DNA from: a virus
Virus record (IMG/VR): IMGVR_UViG_3300031841_000737
Span: 1 to 23,746 of that record
Length of the DNA: 23,746 nucleotides
Strand: one strand, 5' to 3'
Part shown: in pieces, positions 15,754-22,978 of the stretch
Position numbering within the stretch: the stretch's first letter is position 1
Layout of the letters: each line of letters starts with the position of its first letter
Notes under the pieces: generated by a model
What the model saw: the letters and a program-made list of their open reading frames with translations, nothing else
What the model was told of the DNA's origin: nothing
Database searches by the model: none
Program-made: the position numbers and the translations under genes

Positions 15754-16157
15754 TTTTTCTGCTCCTCAATAACTTCTTGTTGCTTTGAATCGTCAATTAC
15801 TAACATTTCTTCAAGCTTAGCTATATTTGTTTCTTCTGTAGGATGTATAGTCATGTACTTAACTTTAGTATGAGCTATTACTGCTCGCTTGTCACCTGCC
15901 ATAGAGTGAATTATATACGGTGCATTGTATAAGGCTGTCCCGTATTTAGAGCTAATAGTAATAGTTCCTTCTAAAATAACCGATAAATGGTTTGTTTTGT
16001 GTGTTTTGCCTATTACCGCACAGCCTGGTTCTATTGTGCAAACTCTTGCGTATACTCCGTCTGAAAAGAAATGATCCACGTGCATTTCAACTTTCTGACT
16101 TTCGTCTAAAGCTAGCATAGTTTCTTGTAATTTTTTAATCTCGGTGCTTTTAGTCAT
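15738..16157 (-). CDS. cupin-fold protein in the virion operon
   Basis: The 139-residue protein has a single cupin barrel. Motif 1 reads GKTHKTNHLSVILEGTI with His53, His57 and Glu63 in the expected metal-binding spacing. Motif 2 reads YNAPYIIHSM with His84 in the place of the last ligand. About 30 charged residues (EEMLVIDDSKQQEVIEEQKK) follow the barrel. Cupins range from dioxygenases and isomerases to simple binding or structural barrels. The phage substrate is unknown. Being embedded between a structural gene and the internal-protein genes suggests either a virion part or a modifying enzyme acting late in infection. Confidence 0.72.
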   Translation of the reverse strand: MTKSTEIKKLQETMLALDESQKVEMHVDHFFSDGVYARVCTIEPGCAVIGKTHKTNHLSVILEGTITISSKYGTALYNAPYIIHSMAGDKRAVIAHTKVKYMTIHPTEETNIAKLEEMLVIDDSKQQEVIEEQKKCLSE

Positions 16158-16158
16158 A

Positions 16159-16959
16159 TTAGCTCACTATATCAGCGAAAAATCCCATAAAACCTGCATT
16201 TATTGCTTGAGTGCCAGATGAAGCCACTCCTGTCATGACAATATCGCTATTAGGTTTAATTATTTCATAAGGCAGTACAAGCTGTTCTAAAGGAGAGTCT
16301 AGACTTACAGCCCAAATGTCGTCTGTATAAAAATTATTACCTAGAATTTCGTCGTCTAGATTAGCTATTTTAACTCGCACATCAACTGCAGCGGACCCTG
16401 CAGCTTTACCCATAGTGGCCCAATAATGTGTAAGTATAAAATAATTGGTACTTGCTATACTTGTTCCTGCTTTTAAGCTAGTGTTTTCTGCCGCGAGCAC
16501 TTTATTGTGCACTTTAGACAAATCATTAGGTACTCCTGCCGTAATAGCAGAATCTTGATATACATAAATATCACCCACCGCAGCGCATCTCACTCTAGTA
16601 CATCTAGCTAAAGGAGTATCTAATGTAACTTTACTTTGGCCATTAAGTGTTTTTGTTTGAGACACAAAAGTTAATACTCCACTAGAAATTGTCATACCTT
16701 CAATATATACAACAACTGCAGTATCTGCAGCATTACTACTACTAATAGAATCTATTGCATTAGTAGAAGGTAAAGTTTCAGTGGGAGTAGCCGTAACATT
16801 CCAACTATTTATATCTATTTCTGTTGTACCTACGTCGGTGCTCCTGCCATACTTTCGTAGAGTCTTTCTATTAATAGTAGTTCGATGGCCGTAAGTTTTG
16901 TATATTTCTAATTGAGCTAATTCTAAAAAATTAGCGGCTAGTGGTTTATAATAACTCAT
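16159..16959 (-). CDS. virion structural protein, unknown role
   Basis: This 266-residue protein was not recognised as a named family. After a helical N-terminus (MSYYKPLAANFLELAQLEIY) most of it is rich in Thr, Ser, Val and Ile with a beta-strand pattern, including repeated phrases such as ITAGVPN and VASSGTQAIN. That is typical of phage decoration, neck-fibre or tail-tip proteins. It lies between the tail genes and the cupin and internal-protein genes. Its ATG overlaps the stop of a 35-codon ORF (ATGA), so it is probably translated by coupling. A structural role rests on context and composition. Confidence 0.55.
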   Translation of the reverse strand: MSYYKPLAANFLELAQLEIYKTYGHRTTINRKTLRKYGRSTDVGTTEIDINSWNVTATPTETLPSTNAIDSISSSNAADTAVVVYIEGMTISSGVLTFVSQTKTLNGQSKVTLDTPLARCTRVRCAAVGDIYVYQDSAITAGVPNDLSKVHNKVLAAENTSLKAGTSIASTNYFILTHYWATMGKAAGSAAVDVRVKIANLDDEILGNNFYTDDIWAVSLDSPLEQLVLPYEIIKPNSDIVMTGVASSGTQAINAGFMGFFADIVS

Positions 16960-17063
16960 AGGATTTTGTACCTCAGTAACCGTGGGTATAGGGTATTAAT
17001 AATATCCGGATTATCCGTCACTCCATCTCGTGTAGCTACATTTACATTTATTTTTAACGCCAT
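16956..17063 (-). CDS. 35-residue small protein, unknown
   Basis: This short ORF fills the gap between the coiled-coil gene and the structural gene. It encodes MALKINVNVATRDGV, then TDNPDIINTLYP and a basic, hydrophobic end. Support comes from AAGGG 6 nt before its ATG, a start just after the preceding gene's stop, and an exact ATGA overlap with the next start, which is the spacing used throughout this operon. It could be a real micro-protein or a leader that feeds ribosomes to the 266-residue gene. No family was recognised. Confidence 0.5.
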   Translation of the reverse strand: MALKINVNVATRDGVTDNPDIINTLYPRLLRYKIL

Positions 17064-17072
17064 AATTAACCC

Positions 17073-17495
17073 TTAAGTTAAAATGCCTGCAGAACGTAAT
17101 ACGCCTAGCAAAGTGTCTAATTTATCCGAAACTGTTTCTAAATCATCTGCCACACCTTGTGCTTCTGCTTGTATATATCCTACAGAACGAGTAGGCGCAG
17201 TGTAAGAAGTATCCGAAATGCTTGTACCTTGTTGAATAGTATTTATATCGTTTTCAGTAGCATCTATTCTTGCAACTACTGCGTCTAGTTCTGCTTCTAG
17301 CGCAAATGCCGTAGCAGCAATTGAAGTTAAAGTCAATTCAGTTGTATCCGCAGCATCAGTTTCTGTCTGATACCCGTCATTGCCTCTATAACCTAACACG
17401 ATATCTAATTGTTCTACTAGTTTTATAGCAAAAGCCCTTACTTGCTTAAATTCTTCGAATTTTGTAGGTACGCTTATTATAGTCTGATTAGCCAT
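17073..17495 (-). CDS. small coiled-coil structural protein
   Basis: The start at 17495 (MANQTIISVPTK, 140 residues) is preferred over an in-frame ATG at 17525 because GGAGG lies 9 nt before it, and the longer form would run 38 bp into the tail gene. The N-terminal third mixes strands and helix. Residues about 50-85 show a heptad-like stretch (LTSIAATAFALEAELDAVV, then ARIDATENDINTI), and the last 30 form another short helix (VADDLETVSDKLDTLLGVL). Trimeric coiled-coil proteins of this size next to tail hub genes often act as neck or tail fibres or chaperones. The specific function is not known. Confidence 0.6.
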   Translation of the reverse strand: MANQTIISVPTKFEEFKQVRAFAIKLVEQLDIVLGYRGNDGYQTETDAADTTELTLTSIAATAFALEAELDAVVARIDATENDINTIQQGTSISDTSYTAPTRSVGYIQAEAQGVADDLETVSDKLDTLLGVLRSAGILT

Positions 17496-19407
17496 TAATG
17501 CTAGCCTCCGGCCAAGATAATTCACGAACTATTCCAGAAGTTTTAACCTCAAAAGATATCGTAACTCCTCGTTTCTGTGCTTCAGGCAGCTTTAACTCGT
17601 GTATACCAGTAGTAAGTTTAGTTTGAGTTAAAGCTAAAGTATCATCGATATAAACACTAATTTCTGCAGAACCTATAACATGAAATTTAACATCAGTAAA
17701 AGCTTTTTCTACTGTATAAGAACCGCTAGCAAAATTAGGAGATTTGTACTCTAGAGTAGTTAACAATTCGCTAGCTTCTAACTTGTATAAATCATTGTTT
17801 AAGTCTATTCCATACAACTCATCATTAGCAATAGCTAAACTATCTACACCATATCTAAACCTCTTAAATATACCTCTCTCAAAATCTAAAGCTAAAGTTA
17901 AGCCGTCCGTTAAGTGTAGTCTATAAACTTGGTCAAATAAAGTAGAATTACTTACAGATAAAGCTAACTTTCCTAATTTGTCTCTTGAAATAACCTTTAC
18001 ATCCGAACCATCTGAAATGCATATCCCATCTGTACTTGCCCATATAGCAGTATCTTTAGTTTCTTGTATAGAATCGTGAGAAATACAGCCTTGATCGTTC
18101 GCCAACGGCTGTTGTACGAAAGAAGTAGGACCTGTGCCGGTTATAAGGAACGTAGTGTAATAAGTATGGACTAACAAGCCTATAGCGGTTTTGCTTATAC
18201 CTGTAATAGTAGCAGGAAAGTCTAAAAAATATTCTTCTGGCCATGCATCAGGTTTACCTATTGGCGTAAAGCGAAGTTTATCTTCTAGCGCTCCAAATAA
18301 CATTGAATAAGATTCTTTTAAGTATCTTAATCCTGTTGGAGCAGGATCGTTATCTACTGTACTTAATATAGTTCCTATTATATCAGTATCAGCTATACTA
18401 TCAGTAAAAGATGTAGCTGCATTATCTATCGTAGCTACTAAACTGTAAGAAGTTAAATTGCCCCCTATTCTGTAAATTCTTTTCTTATCAACTAAAGTAT
18501 TGGCAGAAACGGGTATATTAGTTAAAGTGATTTGTCCTTTACTTACTTCGACTTCGCTAGTTAAAATAGGCGCAGACTCTACTCCTCTAACAGAATCATA
18601 GTTAGTTATTGCGTAAGTAATAGTGCCAGTAATAAATCTATCTTCATCTAATGCAGCTTTAGCTGATATGTCATACACATTATCTGTAATAGTAGCAGGC
18701 ATAGACACAAAACCTGCAGTTACCTCTCTCCATGTACCATCAAAACGTCGGAATACCTTTATTTCATCTGCATGAGTATCATTGACATCTATGTCTATTT
18801 CATTGTCACCTGACGTAACTGTGCCAGAAAGATAGTTCGTATATTTAATTCCTGCAATAGTAGTACCAGAAGTGTTTTTGCTTACCGTTTGATTTACATC
18901 GGGTTTAGCTGTAGCTTCATTAGTAGGCGTTTCGAAATACGAAGTAGATTCTAGTAAAGTTGTAGAATCTCTATTAATAATCTTATATTCATAAGTACCC
19001 GTAGGAAGATCAGAACCTCCAGTATTAGAACTAGTGAAATCCACTCTAGAAACTGGATTAGGAGCAGAAGTGGCTGTTGTTATAGTGCCGCTTATTGGAG
19101 CTTCTATACCTAAGTCGTATTCAGTTCCTCCTATTATTTTCTTAGGAAGGCCGACTCTGTCTGTTTTATATAAAATATCTTTGTATTCAATATAGTCAGC
19201 AGGCGCAGTGTCAAAAAACCATTGTCCTAAAGAAGAGAAATAATACCCATACTTACCAGAAGTTTCGCTAACTAACAGTTTATCTTTAATAGGAGTTAGT
19301 GTAGCTTTATCTGTATCTACGTTAATTAGTTCTCTCGCCTCATTGACTTTAATAAGATGAGAATCTACTCTAGTATTTAAGCCACCATCAAAAGTAGTTA
19401 TTCTCAT
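17488..19407 (-). CDS. tail nozzle/hub protein (P22 gp10 / T7 gp12-like role)
   Basis: The 639-residue protein opens with RITTFDGGLNTRVDSHLIKVNEARELINVD and TLTPIKDK, the N-terminal signature of short-tail tubular or stabilisation proteins that begin as a beta-propeller. The rest is beta-rich, with FDTAPADYIEYKDILYK, repeated YRIGGNLTSYSLVATIDNAATSF-like fibronectin-type segments, and a later DGICISDGSDVKVISRDKLG propeller blade. It would assemble as a hexamer below the adaptor to close the tail after packaging. The ATG overlaps the adaptor stop (ATGA). The role rests on N-terminal pattern, size and gene order. Confidence 0.7.
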   Translation of the reverse strand: MRITTFDGGLNTRVDSHLIKVNEARELINVDTDKATLTPIKDKLLVSETSGKYGYYFSSLGQWFFDTAPADYIEYKDILYKTDRVGLPKKIIGGTEYDLGIEAPISGTITTATSAPNPVSRVDFTSSNTGGSDLPTGTYEYKIINRDSTTLLESTSYFETPTNEATAKPDVNQTVSKNTSGTTIAGIKYTNYLSGTVTSGDNEIDIDVNDTHADEIKVFRRFDGTWREVTAGFVSMPATITDNVYDISAKAALDEDRFITGTITYAITNYDSVRGVESAPILTSEVEVSKGQITLTNIPVSANTLVDKKRIYRIGGNLTSYSLVATIDNAATSFTDSIADTDIIGTILSTVDNDPAPTGLRYLKESYSMLFGALEDKLRFTPIGKPDAWPEEYFLDFPATITGISKTAIGLLVHTYYTTFLITGTGPTSFVQQPLANDQGCISHDSIQETKDTAIWASTDGICISDGSDVKVISRDKLGKLALSVSNSTLFDQVYRLHLTDGLTLALDFERGIFKRFRYGVDSLAIANDELYGIDLNNDLYKLEASELLTTLEYKSPNFASGSYTVEKAFTDVKFHVIGSAEISVYIDDTLALTQTKLTTGIHELKLPEAQKRGVTISFEVKTSGIVRELSWPEASING

Positions 19408-20225
19408 TCGCCCATGCCTCTATATTCAGAAGTATTATTGTGCGCAGCAGAAGTATTAGAATGTAGTCCCATGCTTTTAATATCATTTAACTCGTTTTGA
19501 TAGATAATTAGCTCCTCGTTACCCATAGCCCTATTCTGCGTATCTGTATCGTCTCTTAAAGCAGTACCAGCTATATATCGAACTAAAGCGGTATTATAAG
19601 CAGGGGGTAACTCAGGTGTTTGATTTATTGTAGTAATTTCAATGGGTCTTCTTATGTATTCTATAGTAATGAAGTCACCCTCTAATGCGTCTGCTATAAT
19701 ACCAAAAGTATCTAAATCTACGTCTAGCAAATTAATATCGAAGATGTCGCCAATTAATCCAACGTTAGTATCAAAAACGTAATCTGTAATAGCGTCTTCT
19801 ATGCCGTAAGGATCTGGAGTAAAATTATAAAGATCATATAAATCGTCTATATAAGGACGAGGATAAATACGGATAGTCTTAGCATCTTGTCTGTCTGTAA
19901 TGCAAGCTAAAGGTTCGCTTGTAGTCGTGTGCATGCGCCAATCATTACCAAATAGACGTACCATTTGTTGTGCAGAATAAACAGGTAAAGGCTCCTGTGC
20001 AAATAGGACACCTTTTATTAGAACAAAATCATCAGGAAGTTCGTAAAAATGTTTACCTTTAACTATTTGAATAGAAATAGAATCTTTAAAGACTTCAGTC
20101 TTTTTAGCTATATCAACTAAACCTTCATTTAGTCTGCGGATAAGAGAGTCGTCGGTCCAGCGCGTCTTATCTGGATCGCCTAAAATATCTCTTACACGAA
20201 GTAATATAGTTTCAACTGTAGCCAT
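19404..20225 (-). CDS. head-tail adaptor (tail tube A / gatekeeper-like)
   Basis: The 273-residue protein has the N-terminal pattern of podovirus adaptor proteins: TILLRVRDILGDPDKTRWTD, then RRLNEGLVDIAKKTEVF, then HFYELPDDFVLIKGVLF with a Pro/Asp turn, then IRIYPRP. The C-terminal half contains ITIEYIRRP and a helical ending with YNTALVRYIAGTALRDDTDTQN. Such proteins form a dodecamer under the portal and link it to the tail nozzle. The start follows a hairpin by 11 nt and has no purine-rich Shine-Dalgarno sequence in the usual window, which is unusual in this operon. The N-terminal sequence makes the start itself believable. Confidence 0.75.
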   Translation of the reverse strand: MATVETILLRVRDILGDPDKTRWTDDSLIRRLNEGLVDIAKKTEVFKDSISIQIVKGKHFYELPDDFVLIKGVLFAQEPLPVYSAQQMVRLFGNDWRMHTTTSEPLACITDRQDAKTIRIYPRPYIDDLYDLYNFTPDPYGIEDAITDYVFDTNVGLIGDIFDINLLDVDLDTFGIIADALEGDFITIEYIRRPIEITTINQTPELPPAYNTALVRYIAGTALRDDTDTQNRAMGNEELIIYQNELNDIKSMGLHSNTSAAHNNTSEYRGMGE

Positions 20226-20228
20226 AAG

Positions 20229-20256
20229 TAAATAAAGGAGGGTATTTCTACCCTCC
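20229..20256 (-). terminator. hairpin with GAAA loop between head genes and adaptor gene
   Basis: On the - strand GGAGGGTA-GAAA-TACCCTCC is a perfect 8-bp stem closed by a GNRA-type tetraloop, followed by TTTATTT. It lies 8 bp beyond the stop of the small head protein gene and 11 bp before the adaptor start. Position and shape suit a partial terminator or RNA processing site that lowers tail gene expression relative to the capsid, as T7 does after gene 10. Confidence 0.65.
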
Positions 20257-20263
20257 AGGCCCC

Positions 20264-20722
20264 TTAGGTAGCAGAGAACTCAGTAAGCTCACCTTCTTCA
20301 CCACGCTCAATCTCAACATACTCAATCATAAGGATAACCTTACCTGCAGTAGTCGCGCCAGTGTAAGTAGGTAAGAAAGTAATAGTTCCACCTGTCTCTA
20401 AAAACTGAGGAACTACCGCATTAGTACCGCCACTAAGCTTAGTGTTAGCTGCAGACTTAAGGTTTGCGCCATCTATCAAAGTGTCGCCACCTGATAGACC
20501 TACATCTGCAACTGCTGACGTAGCGGAATCAAACGCAGTAAGAACTAACATTTCAGCTTTAGTAATATAGCAGTCATTAGGAGCAACAAAAAGCTCATAA
20601 GCATCCGCTGAAGTGGTGATATCTAACTCAGAAGTATCAGCATAATCTAAAGTGCAACAAGCAACTCTAGTGCCTTTCTTCTTGTTTAGCTTTGCATTAC
20701 GAGTCAAATTTTGTGTCGCCAT
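20264..20722 (-). CDS. small head protein, probable decoration protein
   Basis: The 152-residue protein has a strong AGGAGG before its ATG. After a basic N-terminus (RNAKLNKKKGTRVA) it is beta-rich: YELFVAPNDCYITKAEMLVL, FDSATSAVADVGLSGGDTLI, GGTITFLPTYTGATTAGKVI. It ends in an acidic tail (EIERGEEGELTEF). A small beta-sandwich protein directly after the major capsid gene in the same short transcription unit suggests a decoration or capsid-stabilising protein made in similar amounts. Codon choice (CGT, ATC, AAC, GGT) is like the capsid gene and unlike the tail genes. No enzymatic motif is present. Confidence 0.62.
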   Translation of the reverse strand: MATQNLTRNAKLNKKKGTRVACCTLDYADTSELDITTSADAYELFVAPNDCYITKAEMLVLTAFDSATSAVADVGLSGGDTLIDGANLKSAANTKLSGGTNAVVPQFLETGGTITFLPTYTGATTAGKVILMIEYVEIERGEEGELTEFSAT

Positions 20723-20736
20723 TATTCAACTCCTCC

Positions 20737-21870
20737 TTATTGTACTTCTACGTCAACAGCGATTACACCGTAGTCGATTGAAGCGACTTTAGCTTGTTTG
20801 TAATCAGTGTTTTCAGCAGTAAGGTTACATTTTTGAGCTTCCATCCAAAATTCAACGGCAGACTCAGAAGTAATACCAAAGTCAGTAGACTCTTGGTATT
20901 TGTAGTCAGGCATTTTACCAAACGCAAGCTGCAATGCACCAGCACCCATGATGATACCACGAGAGTGAAGATTGGCATGCGCATAGTCGAAGCCGGTTTG
21001 ACCCGTCCAAGGAGCAGAAGCAGGAGTAGCTCCAGCGTACTGTCGAAGACCTGCAATCTCAATCTCAGAGTCGTCAAGATTCCAAGAAGGAGTAGAACCC
21101 GCAGTTTCTCCGAAGAAGTTACTTGCTTCAACAATCATTAGAGAGCCAAGCTTTCCGATAACTCCTTTGATATTACGGTTGTTGTTGCCTCGAACATCAC
21201 CAGAACGAACAATAGTCTGATAACCAGAAGTATCTGCTCGAAGGAGGTTCGCCATAGCGGCATCAATAACCATAATCCAAACAGGCTCACCGTCTTTAGT
21301 CATATACGGGTCTGGAGGACGTCGTACAGAACCAGTAGAAAAGCCGTTAGAAGTTTTAAGGATTTTTTCAATATCCAGCAAATCGCCGAAAGTGAAAGTA
21401 GTACCAAGATCAATAATGTGACTAGGAGTCTGGCCAAGGTTACCTTGAGCAGCATCGAATAAAGATTGATCTTTAAAGCGAATGAATTGATCGCCAAGCT
21501 TAGAACGGGAATCACTATGTTGAGTGATAGAAAGATCGCCGATATCAACACCATCAAACTCGTCTCCGTTATCTACAACAAGACGATATCGATCAACAGT
21601 GATTTTATCAGAGAATTTACGTTTAGTTTGACCTTTACCATAGGCAGTATCTTTGCCTTTGATAGCTTTACCAGTGGTGTTACCGGAATAGTCAAATACA
21701 ACAGTGTGACCTGCAGCAGCATTTGAGTTGTTAACTTGATAAACAACTGCGTCTTTGCTATTGCCGGTCATAGGAGACCAGAAGCTTTTAGATGCAGCCT
21801 GAATAAGGCCTTCACGCATCCATTTCTTACGCTTCAAGTCGCTCGAAAGAGAAACGACAGCAGTAGTCAT
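20737..21870 (-). CDS. major capsid protein, N4-gp56 family
   Basis: The 377-residue protein starts with a helix SSDLKRKKWMREGLIQAASKSF, then SPMTGNSKDAVVYQVN, the N-terminal pattern of the N4-gp56/DUF4043 capsid family. It continues with KIT...RYRLVVDNGDEFDGVDIGDLSI, GDQFIRFKDQSLFD, a DPYMTKDGEPVWIMVID strand, and a late GRGI-like HSRGIIMGAGALQLAFGKMPDY stretch. These proteins adopt the HK97 fold. The gene has its own promoter, a leader of about 150 nt and AGAGGA before the ATG. It uses CGT, AAC, ATC and GGT codons heavily, as expected for the most abundant virion protein. Confidence 0.86.
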   Translation of the reverse strand: MTTAVVSLSSDLKRKKWMREGLIQAASKSFWSPMTGNSKDAVVYQVNNSNAAAGHTVVFDYSGNTTGKAIKGKDTAYGKGQTKRKFSDKITVDRYRLVVDNGDEFDGVDIGDLSITQHSDSRSKLGDQFIRFKDQSLFDAAQGNLGQTPSHIIDLGTTFTFGDLLDIEKILKTSNGFSTGSVRRPPDPYMTKDGEPVWIMVIDAAMANLLRADTSGYQTIVRSGDVRGNNNRNIKGVIGKLGSLMIVEASNFFGETAGSTPSWNLDDSEIEIAGLRQYAGATPASAPWTGQTGFDYAHANLHSRGIIMGAGALQLAFGKMPDYKYQESTDFGITSESAVEFWMEAQKCNLTAENTDYKQAKVASIDYGVIAVDVEVQ

Positions 21871-22020
21871 AAGAATTTCCTCTAAATAGATAGCTTAAAT
21901 TATTATTTCTGCTAAGCTACTTAGACCTCGGTTACGAATTACTTTCTACAGTAGGCAACTTTATGTCTTTCAGTTAGCTGTAGCAAAGAAGAGTGTCGTA
22001 ACGGAGTACTCTTACAATAC
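21871..22020 (-). promoter_or_regulatory. structured 5' leader of the capsid mRNA
   Basis: About 150 nt lie between the inferred transcription start (near 22020) and the capsid ATG, and hold no ORF. A 6-bp stem AAGAGT / ACTCTT (22013-22008 with 21994-21989) lies within about 10 nt of the predicted 5' end. A smaller stem CTAAG-TAG-CTTAG lies at 21924-21912. An AGAGGA ribosome site precedes the ATG. Hairpins close to a 5' end are known to slow RNase E decay. The stems are short, so the structure is only tentative. Confidence 0.4.
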
Positions 22021-22026
22021 TTTTTT

Positions 22027-22055
22027 ATTATACAATGAATTTTTAGATAAGTAAA
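22027..22055 (-). promoter_or_regulatory. strong sigma70-type promoter for the capsid unit
   Basis: On the - strand a perfect -10 box TATAAT (22032-22027) lies exactly 17 bp downstream of TTTACT (22055-22050), which matches TTGACA at four of six positions. The spacing is ideal and the surroundings are A/T-rich. It lies between the terminator after the scaffold gene and the capsid leader, as expected for a separate capsid promoter. Predicted start near 22020. Confidence 0.65.
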
Positions 22056-22100
22056 AGTTTTTATTCAGTTTTCTTTAATTTACTATTATTACTTGCGAAT

Positions 22101-22127
22101 AAAAAAGCCCTCACCAAACAGAGGGCT
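22101..22127 (-). terminator. intrinsic terminator after the scaffold-like gene
   Basis: On the - strand AGCCCTC-TGTTTGGT-GAGGGCT forms a 7-bp GC-rich stem with an 8-nt loop, followed directly by TTTTTT. This is a textbook rho-independent terminator. It lies 25 bp past the stop of the scaffold-like gene and 46 bp before the capsid promoter -35 box. The rest of the 282-bp gap between the two genes holds only the promoter and leader described separately. Confidence 0.88.
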
Positions 22128-22152
22128 GTCGCAGTACCGACAAAAAGGGAGA

Positions 22153-22896
22153 TTAGAATATTTCGTTGCTATAAGATATCGCGGCATCTGCTTCAACAGC
22201 GTCTGATGACGGTGTTGAACCTCCAGGAAGTTTACTAAGATTAGTGCCTTTATCTGTAGGAGTTTCATCCGAACCTTTAATCTTTTTATTAGGTGACAGA
22301 TACTTTTCTGTCTCTAAAAGGAACTTGTCAAAAGCCCACTCACCAGATTCTACTTTCTTCATAAAAGAAGCAGGAAGCTCATTCTCAATGACTTGATCAG
22401 ATAGTTCTATTCCTGTTCGCTCTTTAAACTCATTATACGCCGTTTTGCGCAATTCTTCTTCGCTTGCTTTTTTGCCTTTAGATTGGAATTCTTCAATTTT
22501 CTTAGACTGAAGCTCTTTCGCTTTCTGTTCATGCTCGTTAAGTTTCTCTCTCCATGCTTCAGGATTTGACGTTCTAAGATCGTCTAACTCATCACGTTCA
22601 TCTTGTGATAGATGCATAGTAGCATTCTTAATGACATGCTCTGTTAGCTCTTTGTTAACAGTTTCAAACTCTTTTAACTTCTGCCTGCTTTTTGTGTATG
22701 CGGATTGAGTATCCCTAAAGCGCTTCTCTACTTTAGCTGCGTATACTACAGCTTCAGGCAAGTCTTTAAGTTTGTCTTCAGGAATAACATACTTACCATC
22801 TTCTTCGACCATAGAATCAAGCAAAGTATTTACTTGATCTTGTATTGTTGGTGCTTTAGCTTCTTTTTTATCGTCTTTTTGTTCGTTTTCGTCCAT
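22153..22896 (-). CDS. probable capsid scaffolding protein
   Basis: The 247-residue protein is very hydrophilic and helical. It has an acidic/Lys-rich N-terminus (MDENEQKDDKKEAKA), a YVIPEDKLKDLPEAV motif, then a long coiled-coil region (about 55-150: RFRDTQSAYTKSRQKLKEFE, and LNEHEQKAKELQSKKIEEFQ). A KVESGEWAFDKFLLETEKYL helix follows, then a flexible Gly/Ser/Thr-rich C-terminus. This is the usual make-up of phage scaffolds, which are encoded just upstream of the capsid gene and guide procapsid assembly before leaving. GGAG precedes the ATG. It is the first gene of the leftward block and is cut off from the capsid gene by a terminator. The identification rests on position and composition. 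Confidence 0.7.
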   Translation of the reverse strand: MDENEQKDDKKEAKAPTIQDQVNTLLDSMVEEDGKYVIPEDKLKDLPEAVVYAAKVEKRFRDTQSAYTKSRQKLKEFETVNKELTEHVIKNATMHLSQDERDELDDLRTSNPEAWREKLNEHEQKAKELQSKKIEEFQSKGKKASEEELRKTAYNEFKERTGIELSDQVIENELPASFMKKVESGEWAFDKFLLETEKYLSPNKKIKGSDETPTDKGTNLSKLPGGSTPSSDAVEADAAISYSNEIF

Positions 22897-22915
22897 TTCT
22901 AGCTCCGAAATTAAT

Positions 22916-22943
22916 TTTACGTAATTTTATTATATCATATTAT
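22916..22943 (+). promoter_or_regulatory. possible rightward promoter for the regulator/terminase genes
   Basis: TTTACG (22916-22921), a 16-bp spacer and TATTAT (22938-22943) give four of six and five of six matches to the sigma70 boxes. The predicted start near 22950 lies about 30 bp before the ATG of the ribbon-helix-helix gene. It physically overlaps the leftward -10 region. The AT-rich background makes chance matches easy. Confidence 0.35.
22929..22937 (-). promoter_or_regulatory. extended -10 promoter for the scaffold-like gene
   Basis: Read on the - strand, TGATATAAT is a perfect extended -10 element (TGnTATAAT), which can work without a good -35 box; the sequence 17 bp upstream (ATTTTA) is a poor one. 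A second TATAAT lies 10 bp upstream at 22944-22939. The predicted start near 22922 leaves a short leader with GGAG before the ATG at 22896. Confidence 0.5.
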
Positions 22944-22954
22944 ATACAAAATAA

Positions 22955-22966
22955 AATAAATTTATT
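22955..22966. promoter_or_regulatory. 12-bp palindrome, candidate operator
   Basis: AATAAATTTATT is a perfect palindrome 12 bp upstream of the ATG of the ribbon-helix-helix gene and just after the predicted rightward start. Ribbon-helix-helix dimers bind short symmetric or repeated sites, often in their own control region, so this is a natural candidate for autoregulation. It is purely A/T in an A/T-rich gap, so chance is a real alternative. Confidence 0.3.
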
Positions 22967-22978
22967 AAAATAAGTTGT

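Noticed and set aside
17064-17085. TTAAC-CCTTAA-GTTAA inverted repeat as a terminator
   Set aside because: The stem is only 5 bp and A/T-rich, there is no U tract, and it overlaps the ribosome site of the 35-codon ORF.
20763-21141. Open frames of 115-123 codons on both strands across the capsid gene
   Set aside because: They are Leu/Ser/Arg-rich shadows of the capsid coding frame, have no ribosome sites and show no protein family features.
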